Of a stretch of DNA of 64,000 bases, positions 10,401 to 19,054 are shown one piece after another. The stretch lies in the NCBI GenBank assembly GCA_903813345.2, contig CAIIXF020000005.1, positions 30,013,375 to 30,077,374 on the forward strand, in the 5' to 3' direction. The first letter of the stretch is position 1, and the number at the start of each line of letters is the position of its first letter. The position numbers were made by a program, and so were the translations under genes. The notes under the pieces were generated by a model. That model searched no databases. It saw only the letters and a list, made by a program, of their open reading frames with translations, and was not told where the DNA came from. Source of the stretch: Owenia fusiformis (lineage: Eukaryota; Annelida; Polychaeta; Sabellida; Oweniidae).

Positions 10401-13400
10401 ATAGGTTCTGGGTCGATATAAAGATGACAGCACCAAGAGTCAACACTACACCAGACGAAAATAGAGAAAGTCGTCTGCACAAGGTCGTGCGAATTTGGAA
10501 ATGCTATAAGGGCTTTTATTGGCTTAATCAATGTAGTTAAAGCTAAATCCACTTATCGTACGGTTTAAATGATTAAATTACTTACATTTAATAATATCAA
10601 GTGATACTCCTCTTTGAATCACGAAAAAAATTGAATCTTTGAATCACGAAAACAGTGAATGACAATGAGGGAATCGAGAACTTATTGTTAATACACTTGT
10701 ACAACAAAGGTTTACACATCATCAAAGAAAATAACAGTAAAATACTGAATTTCATGTTTTTTTCAAAACGTTTTTTCAAATTCAAACAGTAGCTTACGCC
10801 TGGGCGTATTTTGCGTACATGACGATACGCGCCTGATCATTTTCCCAAGAGATTTTATAATGTTGTCGAACAGTTAGAGGGATTATATTTATTGATTCAT
10901 CGAACATTACCACACAATTACCACACATGTATTATTGTTGTAGAACGTGTATATGAGAGAACATTTTTATGAAATCGTAGAAACGGTGTACTTGCCTGGC
11001 AGATGTGAAAATGAAAATGTGAGTACAACCATTTGATGGAAGAGCATGGTCCACTCTGACTCTCACAATTACCCCATTTTCAAAAGCATGCAGTTTTTCA
11101 CCATTCTGAGCATTGTTCGTGTGATTTTGGGCCGTCAAAGCATGGGCTTTCAAGAGACCCCCTTGATTTTTTCAAAGTGAACCAATTTGGCAAAGCTGGC
11201 TCAAGCCTGACTTTGGTGGATGTATAATTGACAAGTGGCCCAAAAATATTTTAATCTCTTCCTTTAAACACCCATTTTCAAAAGGAGACAAATACCACAT
11301 GATGACGTCAGGACAAACAGGACAAATCCAAGATTAGTAACTACAGACCCATAACATTACTCAATACATTATCAAAATTGTTTGAGAAAATTATAGCTGA
11401 CCGAATCAAAAAACACTTAATTTCAAATGATCTTTTGTTCAAGTATCAGTCTGGCTTTCTACCAGGCCATAGCACTCATTCTCAGCTAATGGCAATTGAA
11501 CATTTTTTACTTACCAATTTTGACCAAGGCAAAGCCTCTAAAACCATTTTTCTTGACATTGCAGCTGCTTTTGACCGTGTTCCGCATAACTTACTTCTAC
11601 ACAAACTAAGGGCCTACGGTATTCATGGACAACTTCTAAATTTATTAAAATCATATCTGACAAATAGGCGGTTTTTTGTAAACATTGCTGGTGAGTCATC
11701 AGTAACAACTGAAGCAGGCTTCCTAAACTGTGGCGTGCCACAGGGATCAATTTTAGGCCCACTTCTATTTATTTTATACATTAATGACCTTCCTGATAAT
11801 GTAAACTCCAAATGCTATATCTATGCAGATGACACATCTCTTCATTTTATTTTTGACCCCAAAAAGCCCCAAGAAATTGATGAACTAGTTAAATCTGATC
11901 TAACTGAGATAGAAAATTGGTCCAAATTGTGGAAATTACAATTTAAACCAGAAAAGAGCTGTGAAGTTATTTTCCATGGAGTTAGAGCAAATCCTGAAAA
12001 TGTAAGCAAATCCTTTTTAAGTGACTCTGAAATTGAAAGAACAAATGTACATAAACACCTTGGATATACTTTTGATCATAATCTGACCAATCAAAACCAT
12101 ATTGAAGAAATATATAATAAAGTTAGGAAAATGATTAATCCCCTGAAGAACCTTAAAACAAAGTTAAACTCAAGAGATCTGGAAACGCTTTTCAACTCAT
12201 TTATAAGACCTCATTTTGATTATGGTACTGCTATTTTTAACACTGCATCAAAATATCTTCTAAATAGACTTGATCAAATTTATTATCAGGCTGCTCTTTT
12301 GTGCTCTGGTTGTCTTCATGGCAGTAATACTGATAAAGTTTTGAATCTCCTTCAATGGCCTTCTCTAGACACAAGAAGAAAAATGCAAATTAATAACTTC
12401 ATGTTTAAAGTTGTAAATGGTCAAAATCCACTCTTTTTAGATGAAATTTTTGATAAATTCAAAAATCAGGGAACACGCAATCTGCGTGATAGATCTGACT
12501 TTAATTTACCAACCAGGTGCTCAAAGAGGTTCTTGAATTCATCAGTTCCATCAGCAATATCAAACTGGTCACGACTACCAAAACGATTACGTAATTTGAA
12601 AACTCTCCAATCCTTTAAAAAACACCAAAAGATTTTGTTTAAAAACCAAGAAAGTTTTATTAGCACCTCCAAACTCAATCTAAAAAGATCTCATGAAATT
12701 TTGATTAACCAATTTAGAGCTGATCTTCTTTTCAAAGCCCAACTTTATGCTCACAACTTTACTTATGTCGAGAATCCAAACTGTAAATGTGGAGCCCCCC
12801 AGACAGAAAAACACTTCTTCTTTCAGTGTCCCCTTATTAAAGAAAAGATAACAAAATTAAAAACTGATATTATTAATATAACTGGACTATCAGATAAACA
12901 TTTAACTCAGAATGATCTCCTTTACTTAATGAAACATGGCTCTGACAATATTTCCCTTGATCTAAATTCACATCTCCAAACCTCAATCGCTGAATTCATT
13001 GAAATGAACCTATAACGTTTTCCCCTCCCTACATACTATATATACTATACTTTATTTTATATTATCCACACTTAATATTTCCACCCCATGGCCAACCACA
13101 AGTGCAGAGTGAACCCTTGACCTAATCATAATTTTGTATTTTGTGCTATTAATGTACCCTTCTATAATGCCTTCGGGCGACTGAAGGGATTTATATTATG
13201 ATATTTTTATGAAGCAATAAATATTTCTTAATAAAAAAAAAAAAACGTCAGATGTCAGATGTACATAGAAATTTCGGCTATTTTATGAGGATTAGAACAG
13301 GTACATATGTTAGGCCAATGCATTAACTCCAGGAAAAGTACTAATAGAGATGATAAAAAGATTTAGACTTTGAGTCAGGGAATATGCAAACATTCCTTCA

Positions 13401-16400
13401 ACATATTTTTCCTGAAATGTCCTGATTTTAAGCCATTTTGACACCTATTTTTCAATGTTTGATGCATCGATATGTTGTTTTGAGACACAGTTAACCACTT
13501 TAAAGGAAAATATGATTCATGCAGGGGTTTTCAAGATATCAATTATGGTTGACCAAAATTAAACTGAAAACAATTGATCGCATGAGTTTCCCCATGGAAA
13601 ATAACACGGGAAATCTTGTTTTCCACTTTATTCCTACTGAGTCATATTTTCTTTTTAACAGGTAAACTGTGTCTCAAAACGCAACATATTAATGCATCAA
13701 ACATTGAAACAGGTGTGGAAAGGTCCGAAAATCAGGACAACATTTAAAAAAAACACGTATATCTTAGATATTTTTGTTTTCTACCCAAATTCCTAAATGA
13801 CCTAAAACTACTTTGGGATTATGTTTTATAAAAACAGTGTTTGTATACGCACATGCCATAAATCATTGAATGAGTAAATTAAAAATTGAAGTTCACGACA
13901 CTCGCTTTTTCATTTTTAAGGCAGTAAATTCACTTTTTACATGAGCCTTTTACTTCGATAATGCTGAGTGCAGGTCACATATCATTGAATGATAAATATT
14001 TTAAGGAAATTTAGAATTATGACTTCTGGCTGGAGAGTCGGCTAGGCACTCCGATAAGTCTACACTGTTCTAAGGAGTATACTATTGTAGACACAATGTG
14101 ACATCGGAAGGCTTGCCCGAGCCTCCAGCCAAGCCCCTGTGACAGATACGGGTACTTTAACATAGTACTATTTTAATTCTAAATGCACATGTTTTACGTT
14201 CCAGGTGTTTGGACTAGAAGGTGAAGAGCTGGAAAAAAGGGTAGTGGATGTCATAAAGATAACTGAGGATCCAGTCGACTCTAGGGTAATATACTTCATA
14301 TGGTTGGCGCACTGCTGAGGCCATTCCAACACAGAAAACTCTAGACTACTGTCACAATGAATTAGTCAAATACTTTTGATATAGGGTTCTTTATAAGCCT
14401 CCGAGTGGATTTCCACATACCCACTCACCCACCCACCATACAGGGTCTGACTTTAATTCTTGGTTTCTCTTGCGTTATTACCGCGAGAAACTATCACTCA
14501 AGAAAATACAACTGGGGCAAGGGTATCATTTGTCAAATGGTAGGTTGCATGTTGGTATTTCAGATGTATTGTCACGACTTTAGTTTTTTTTAATATGGCG
14601 CCAAATCAGCTATATGGGTCGTTGTCATGGTAATTTTCTAGGTTTTATTGAATTATTCTGTCAAAAATATATCGCTCATTTGTGATTTTGTGACTGATGA
14701 TTTCTTGTTGTATATGTGTATATATATAATATATATATGCAATTATTGTCTGTTGAAATTTGAATGGCGATATTATGAGAAAAAAAATTGACCCTGCATA
14801 GTGTGTTGTGAAGGAGCAGTAAATTACAAATCACTTTTGAAATTCATGGGTTATTCAAAAACTAATAAAAAATAATATAAAAATGGTGATGTTTCTGGCC
14901 AACCCTTTATAATGTCCAGCTCAAATACAGAGTGATCACTAAGTCCTGGGAATTTGTTTGTCATTTCATCATTTTTTGAAACAATTTACTTGAAACATGT
15001 AAAGTACATTTTTATTTATTAGGCTCATGTGATGTTTTCAGGATTATAAGGAATCTGAAGATCCGCTGAAGTGCATTTCAAAGATAACTGGTCGCCTTCC
15101 CCTTAAGGCAGATTGGATGAATGATGCGAATTCAGTTATGTGTGCCTATAAACTTGTTTCATACCGATTTAACTGGTGGGGCTTACAGACTAAGGTTGAG
15201 GCTCTACTGGTAAAGGTCTGTGTTTTTTTATATTTAGAATTTAAAATTTTTAAATTTACATTACAATACTTATCTTACCTAGAATGAAGAAAAAAATCTA
15301 TTCTATACGTTTGTACACTATTGTTATTTTGACATTTTCATCTTCACTTATTTTTCGATCCAATGGAAAGAAGTGAAATACTCTCGAACCAGATGTTATT
15401 GTGGTGCACTTCTAACTTTAGTTTGTTAATTGCCGATTTGTAAACAATATCATACAATTATAACGTTTTTATTACCTAAAAGGCTGAAAAGAGTTGCTCA
15501 TTTAAGACTATCATTAATTTTATAGACACATGCTTTTAAATGGCAGCACCCTGATATCTAAAGTTCTACGTGTCTATATTTATTAAACAAAATATACGAC
15601 ATTAAGTGGAAATTACTAAACTTATACAGTTTTCCCATTAAAACGTTAACAAGATATTGTTTCACAATGTTGTCACATTTGCTCCGATTCATCGGTCGGC
15701 GTCTGGCTGATAGAGTATTTTGTTCAAAACAATACACTTTTGAACAAAATACTCAATCGACCGGGTGGCCGCTGATTACTATTCATTATTCACTTAACTT
15801 TGGTTGCTTGTTTTACTTTTTTATCATGAACAAAATTGAGACGTAAAGGTGGTTATTCCTTAATAAATGTATCAAAATAGTGACTATCACTAGTTTTTGT
15901 ACATTTTGCACTTTTGAGCTGTTTTTTTTCAGGTACAAAAAATATTTTTGAGCATCTTGGTCGACGTACTAATTTCTATATTCAAATATAGAGGTGAACA
16001 CTATCACAATAAGCAGCCTTTGTGAAATCAATAAAATTAGATCCATGTCAATTTGTTGGTTATGTCACCATTTACCTCATTTTCTCCATTCTTACAAGAA
16101 AGATTTCATTTGTATTTTAGGCAACAAGAAGAGTGTTACAGAATTTGCATCGACAAGCTGTGTGCTGGTTAGACGAATGGTATTTACTACAATCTCACTT
16201 TTTTCTATTTTACTATGTTAAGAGAAAAAGGCCTGTTCTGGTAGAATTTCTTGAGAAAATAATACTAGAAGTTTGTTTAGTTTATATGTGTCGGGGGAGA
16301 GAGGATTCTCTTCTGGTGGATATAGTACCTATTCACATACTCATATCTTACCCTTTGTATTCGTTCGACTTTGCTTCTTAAAAGAGAGCTTCGTTAGTTT

Positions 16401-17091
16401 ATAACAAGACTCTGCCCTCAGGGTACTCATATCTATGAACTTTAAATGTTAGATATTGTAAAGCTTGTCTAAGATGAGCACTGGTTGAGGTCCGACATTA
16501 TCAAAAAATGAAAATTATATTATTTACTTAATAATAGTTTTATCATTTGCTTCCCTAATTTTTGTCGTTAAATATTGGTGATATCATCTGCTGGTGCAAC
16601 ATGCAGCATAATCTTTGCTGAGTTTCAATTACTAGTGTGATCCATTAGTGAGTATCGTGGTTTATTAAATGTATGATGCATTTCAAGAAATAAAACAATT
16701 TTTTAATCGTTTTCGATAGGTATGGCATGCCAATGGCGGAACTTCGTCTGTTTGAGAAACTAACCAAAGAAGAGTTAGATAAGGTAAAGCCCATTATTTC
16801 ATGCAGGTGTCAAAGTCATATACATCTAGTCCAACACCTTTCCTGGATTTCTTTATCGTATCCCTCGCAGTTTTATGAATGAGTCCAATCATGCCAATTT
16901 TAATATCACCATGGAGATATGTTTAGTGCCATAAAAAGAAAAGTATTTAGATCACTAAACAAGCTTAGCAAACTTGTAGAGACAGTTGTCTTAATTCTGA
17001 AACAATAGTTGGTCAAAAATGAACAATTAATTATATCTCGTTATTTCAGATGCGAAACCAGGGTGATGTTAAAGGAATGAAGGAGGTGTGA
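4319..17091 (+). CDS. PITPNA/PITPNB: Class I phosphatidylinositol transfer protein with N-terminal leader (11 exons, complete)
   Basis: This gene encodes a START-like lipid transfer protein that carries phosphatidylinositol or phosphatidylcholine between membranes and supports phosphoinositide signalling. Exons: 4319-4404, 7500-7530, 7674-7776, 9408-9501, 9837-9936, 10944-11018, 14205-14285, 15042-15215, 16121-16179, 16720-16783, 17050-17091. All introns are GT-AG, phases join cleanly, and the sum is 909 nt (302 aa; human PITPalpha is about 270). Family landmarks in order: LREYRIELP at 26-34, TGGGEG-F-E and VNEP in exon 3, GQYTHK at 94-99 (T97 and K99 match the inositol-binding T59/K61), [10 protein letters not shown] from 106, HEKSWN ending at N128 (N90), YMREHF-EIVET in exon 6, DYKESEDP from 191, MCAYKLV, WWGLQ-KVE with the Trp pair at 235-236, [11 protein letters not shown], and VKGM near the C-terminus. 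It ends soon after VKGM, so it lacks the long regions of class IIA RdgB proteins. The Cys95 position is Thr (T133). Odd points are the hydrophobic leader (residues 1-23) and about 15 extra residues before GQYTHK. Class I assignment is firm; A versus B orthology cannot be decided. Confidence 0.93.
5578..6122. mobile_element. Tc1/mariner-type foldback MITE in PITP intron 1
   Basis: The ends CAGGGTGTCCCGAAAGTATG and its inverse CATACTTTCGGGACACCCTG are flanked by TA (5576-5577 and 6123-6124). The two halves are inverted copies over most of the length. TA duplication with a CAGGGTGTCCC tip fits mariner-type MITEs. A solo tip of the same kind lies at 38664-38690. Confidence 0.8.
7500..7530 (+). 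CDS. PITP exon 2
   Basis: This 31-nt exon follows a TTTTTTCAG acceptor and precedes GTGAGT. It supplies the last base of Tyr29 and [10 protein letters not shown], which matches the N-terminal strand of PITPs. It is too short to be found by ORF length and was identified by homology and splice phase. Confidence 0.9.
7674..7776 (+). CDS. PITP exon 3
   Basis: The exon encodes residues 40-73 plus one base ([10 protein letters not shown], then [16 protein letters not shown]). Acceptor is TTTCCAG and donor is GTATGT. Intron 2 before it is only 143 bp. The VGHLYSVA and GGGEG blocks are near-diagnostic for class I PITPs. Confidence 0.92.
8030..8500. repeat. Composite inverted and direct repeats in PITP intron 3
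   Basis: A block of about 58 bp (GGTTTACAGT, GTATACAATTTTGCC, GGTTGACCTC, CAATTGTA) occurs at about 8090-8150 and 8448-8505, and a partly inverted copy (ACAATTGTTAACCTCTC to CAACTGGCAAAA) lies near 8371-8407. It resembles a decayed foldback element. Confidence 0.5.
9408..9501 (+). CDS. PITP exon 4 with GQYTHK and an insertion
   Basis: The exon completes Met74, encodes residues 75-104 and gives the first two bases of Ser105. Acceptor is CATTTAG and donor is GTAAGG. It holds TDGQYTHK, the inositol headgroup site of the family. About 15 residues (roughly 75-92, rich in Arg, Glu and Pro) sit before it, where PITPalpha has a short turn. Both splice phases match the neighbouring exons exactly. Confidence 0.9.
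9837..9936 (+). CDS. PITP exon 5
   Basis: The exon encodes the last base of Ser105 and residues 106-138 ([11 protein letters not shown], then HEKSWNFYP and TRTEYS). N128 matches PITPalpha Asn90. The Cys95 position is Thr133, as in RdgB-type PITPs. Acceptor is ATTTAG and donor is GTAAGT. Confidence 0.95.
10292..10835. mobile_element. MITE with 14-bp TIRs in PITP intron 5
   Basis: The ends CAGGCGCGTATCGT and ACGATACGCGCCTG are inverted, and ATCA flanks both sides (10288-10291, 10836-10839), a possible 4-bp duplication. Further mirrored sequence (GTACGCCCC with GGGCGTATTTTGCGTAC) lies inside. The ORFs on both strands in it match nothing I recognise. Confidence 0.65.
10944..11018 (+). CDS. PITP exon 6
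   Basis: This 75-nt, phase 0-0 exon encodes residues 139-163, including [14 protein letters not shown] and a C-terminal ENEN. It aligns with the family block N-E-Y-M-K-E-D-F-x-I-x-I-E-T. The acceptor is TTGTTGTAG and the donor is GTGAGT. The LINE in intron 6 starts 293 bp after this exon. Confidence 0.92.
11312..13015 (+). CDS. LINE reverse transcriptase (ORF2 fragment, 5' partial)
   Basis: The reading frame is open from the truncation point to a TAA, 567 codons, starting just before [20 protein letters not shown]. Reverse transcriptase motifs are intact: [11 protein letters not shown] (motif A), [13 protein letters not shown] (motif B) and YADD (catalytic motif C). A thumb region follows, and near the C-terminus there is a Cys-x-Cys, His, Cys cluster ([16 protein letters not shown]) like those after jockey/CR1-type polymerases. 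There is no start codon of its own. The clade (jockey, CR1 or relative) is uncertain. Confidence 0.93.
   Translation, partial: DKQDKSKISNYRPITLLNTLSKLFEKIIADRIKKHLISNDLLFKYQSGFLPGHSTHSQLMAIEHFLLTNFDQGKASKTIFLDIAAAFDRVPHNLLLHKLRAYGIHGQLLNLLKSYLTNRRFFVNIAGESSVTTEAGFLNCGVPQGSILGPLLFILYINDLPDNVNSKCYIYADDTSLHFIFDPKKPQEIDELVKSDLTEIENWSKLWKLQFKPEKSCEVIFHGVRANPENVSKSFLSDSEIERTNVHKHLGYTFDHNLTNQNHIEEIYNKVRKMINPLKNLKTKLNSRDLETLFNSFIRPHFDYGTAIFNTASKYLLNRLDQIYYQAALLCSGCLHGSNTDKVLNLLQWPSLDTRRKMQINNFMFKVVNGQNPLFLDEIFDKFKNQGTRNLRDRSDFNLPTRCSKRFLNSSVPSAISNWSRLPKRLRNLKTLQSFKKHQKILFKNQESFISTSKLNLKRSHEILINQFRADLLFKAQLYAHNFTYVENPNCKCGAPQTEKHFFFQCPLIKEKITKLKTDIINITGLSDKHLTQNDLLYLMKHGSDNISLDLNSHLQTSIAEFIEMNL
11312..13244 (+). 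mobile_element. 5'-truncated non-LTR retrotransposon (LINE) in PITP intron 6
   Basis: The element is flanked by a 7-bp target duplication, ACGTCAG (11305-11311 and 13245-13251), and ends in a poly-A run after AATAAA. It lies in the same orientation as the PITP gene. The 5' end is cut inside ORF2, so the endonuclease region is absent, as expected of target-primed insertion. The short, exact duplication and the intact ORF suggest a fairly recent insertion. Confidence 0.93.
13395..13755. repeat. Foldback repeat in PITP intron 6
   Basis: The left arm (GTCCTGATTTT, CAATGTTTGATGCAT) is mirrored on the right (ATGCATCAAACATTG, AAAATCAGGAC), with shorter mirrored blocks between them. It lies just downstream of the LINE. 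Confidence 0.6.
14205..14285 (+). CDS. PITP exon 7
   Basis: This 81-nt, phase 0-0 exon encodes residues 164-190 ([17 protein letters not shown], then TEDPVDSR). It aligns with the segment around Glu-Pro-Glu-Ala-Trp and the central strand of PITPalpha. It is among the less conserved exons, but its position and phase fit. Confidence 0.88.
14710..14742. repeat. TA-rich microsatellite in PITP intron 7
   Basis: A run of alternating TA and TG dinucleotides. Nothing else was noted. Confidence 0.7.
15042..15215 (+). CDS. PITP exon 8
   Basis: This is the longest coding exon (174 nt, residues 191-248). It contains [37 protein letters not shown] and the end of that helix. The Trp pair W235-W236 is the membrane-docking loop of PITPs. 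Acceptor is TTTTCAG and donor is GTCTGT. Confidence 0.96.
15668..15770. repeat. Hairpin-bearing repeat, relative of 31239-31450
   Basis: GTCACATTTGCTCCGATTCAT is shared with the repeat at 31241. Inside, GAGTATTTTGTTCAAAA and TTGAACAAAATACTC form a hairpin with a loop of about ten bases. Confidence 0.55.
16121..16179 (+). CDS. PITP exon 9
   Basis: The exon encodes residues 249-267 and two bases of Trp268 ([19 protein letters not shown]). HRQ-x-x-CWLD-x-W is a strong family signature. Acceptor is GTATTTTAG and donor is GTATTT. Confidence 0.95.
16349..16425 (+). mobile_element. MITE family 1, copy D (internally deleted), in PITP intron 9
   Basis: This 77-bp element keeps both tips (TACCCTTTG and CTCAGGGTA) and the block CTTAAAAGAGAGCTTCG. 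It is flanked by a perfect 9-bp duplication, CTCATATCT (16340-16348, 16426-16434). Most of the interior of longer copies is missing. Confidence 0.85.
16720..16783 (+). CDS. PITP exon 10
   Basis: The exon gives the last base of Trp268 and residues 269-289 ([14 protein letters not shown], then TKEELDK). It corresponds to the C-terminal helix of PITPalpha. Acceptor is TTCGATAG and donor is GTAAAG. Confidence 0.92.
17050..17091 (+). CDS. PITP exon 11 and stop
   Basis: This last coding exon gives residues 290-302 ([13 protein letters not shown]) and TGA at 17089-17091. The VKGM motif matches the end of PITPalpha (DPVKGM), and the tail after it is only three residues long. Confidence 0.9.
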   Translation: MRNQGDVKGMKEV

Positions 17092-17187
17092 TAGACCTTT
17101 AGGCATGGACATTCTTGTAGATGTGGAGATCTCGAGAATCATTTTCTCACTTAACATGAAGATAATAACATGTAGCCTTAAACTCAA

Positions 17188-17193
17188 AATAAA
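17188..17193 (+). terminator. Polyadenylation signal candidate of the PITP gene
   Basis: AATAAA lies 97 bp after the PITP stop codon. The motif is seen directly; its use is inferred from position. Confidence 0.45.
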
Positions 17194-18294
17194 AATCATA
17201 TTACATGAATCTATCTGGCCTGTTTCACATTTCAAAGATAAAATGAATTGATATTCTTCCACATTTTTTCACCATTTTGAGCACTTTCCTAGTGATTTCG
17301 GGGCGAAGTTGTTAATTGTAAACCCCTTGGATTTTTGAAAAATGAACCCTCCCCAACCCCATTGGCAAAAACTGGTTACTGGCCTGGATTAATTAAATTA
17401 AAAATGTATATTGTGTTCTATATTACGCAGCACAATACTTATATTTTCATAGACTATATATTTTCAAAATGTAAAAACTTTAAGGTTTGAATAAAAGAAT
17501 ATTTATTATATAACTGTATGCAATATTGTTTTGTGGCGGTATATTTGGAGAACATTAAAGGGGGAATGTCGCCTAGGTTTCTCCCCTAGACAATCATTGA
17601 TCTCCCATTATAATTGCTCATATAATATCTTATCTACCTAAGATATATCTTGAAACAAATTGAGGGCACAGTATCGCCGATGTATTGAGAAAATCAACAG
17701 AACAACCATCAGAACAACCAACTGTCGGATAAAACACAATTAGTCCAAAGCAACATACAACTGTTTTGTCTACATTATGAAACCCTTGAAAGTAACAAAT
17801 AAAACTAAGTGTTAAGTCGAAAGATAACAAGAAATGTTTAATGATGTTTTTTAATTTCATTTTAACTTTATTACTAGCCAGTAGAAAAGTAATTTCTATG
17901 AACAATCATCAAATTGATCGCGCAACGATTTAGTTGAAGCATCAAAGTTGGAAAGTAGATAGACTCGAAGGCATATACTGTACTCTTGGAAATATTTCGC
18001 GTTTTTCGCGAGTTTTGGAAAATATAATTGTCGCGAAATTCCAATAGTTCTAATTCGCAAAATATAATAGTCGCGAAATTTCCTGGAATTTATTTCACTC
18101 AATGTAAACGATATTTTTGCTCAGAGCTGAGTGAAAAAGAGAGGCAGTACTATTTTATTTACTGTAGGTTTTTAAAGATTTTAATCAAAGAAATTAGAAA
18201 AGCTGGGAAATTATAGAGAAGTCACAAATCTGAAAAAATAATAGCCACAAAATATAATAGCGTCGAATATAAGTTAACGAGGCGTATAGCCGTT

Positions 18295-19054
18295 TTATTT
18301 TTTCGTGAAGCCACTCAGTAAAATAACGATTTCTCTGCAACCTGATGTCCAATCAAGATCATTCAAGTATCTATGTGTTCCTGACACGTTTGGGCGTCCG
18401 GAAATAATAACGTCTACCCAAAGTTTACATGCAAAATTTAAGTAATTCATGATTGAAATCGGGAAGACAAAATTTGAGATTCACAAACAGATTGTGAAAA
18501 CTATTTACAAAAGTGTTCCAGAGACTCTAATCTCCTTGGCTAAGGTTTTATTTGAAGATACATTGCCTTATTAAGCAAATAGAGGGTAATACAAAACACG
18601 GAAGCAAATGCTATGTTGAAAATTTTCTATATTTCAGTTTGAACATGTTATTAAATGTCACGTGCTCAGTGATTTACATGGGGATTTTATGTACTTTACT
18701 TGTTTACATGAACGTAAATCATAACATGAAATCTGCAGTCTTCCGGGTTTTATCTGGGTTTGTATTGTCTTATTGGGGCTTTTCGACTTTTCGAAAACCT
18801 AACCTAAATGGATTTGTGTCTCGGGAACATTTTTGTAAATAGTTATCATAAACAATTCTGAAAGAATATCACATATTTTTATCTTCCCGATTTTAGTCAT
18901 GAATTACGTCAATTTCGCGTCCAAACATTGGGTAGACGTTGTCATTACCGGATGCCCAAACGTGTCAGGAACACATAAATACTCTAATGATGTTGATTGG
19001 ACATCAGGGTGCAGAGAAATCGTAATTTTACTAAGTGGCTTCACGAAAAAATAA
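18295..19054. mobile_element. 760-bp foldback element
   Basis: The ends TTATTTTTTCGTGAAGCCAC and its inverse bound arms of about 180-220 bp (for example CCTGACACGTTTGGGC and GCCCAAACGTGTCAGG). The spacer of about 290 bp contains a 96-codon ORF (18552-18842) rich in hydrophobic residues that I do not recognise. A target duplication was not clear. Confidence 0.75.

Noticed and set aside
10289-10552. ORFs on both strands near 10300-10550
   Set aside because: They lie inside a MITE with inverted ends and resemble no transposase I know. Overlapping open frames in a short element are weak evidence.
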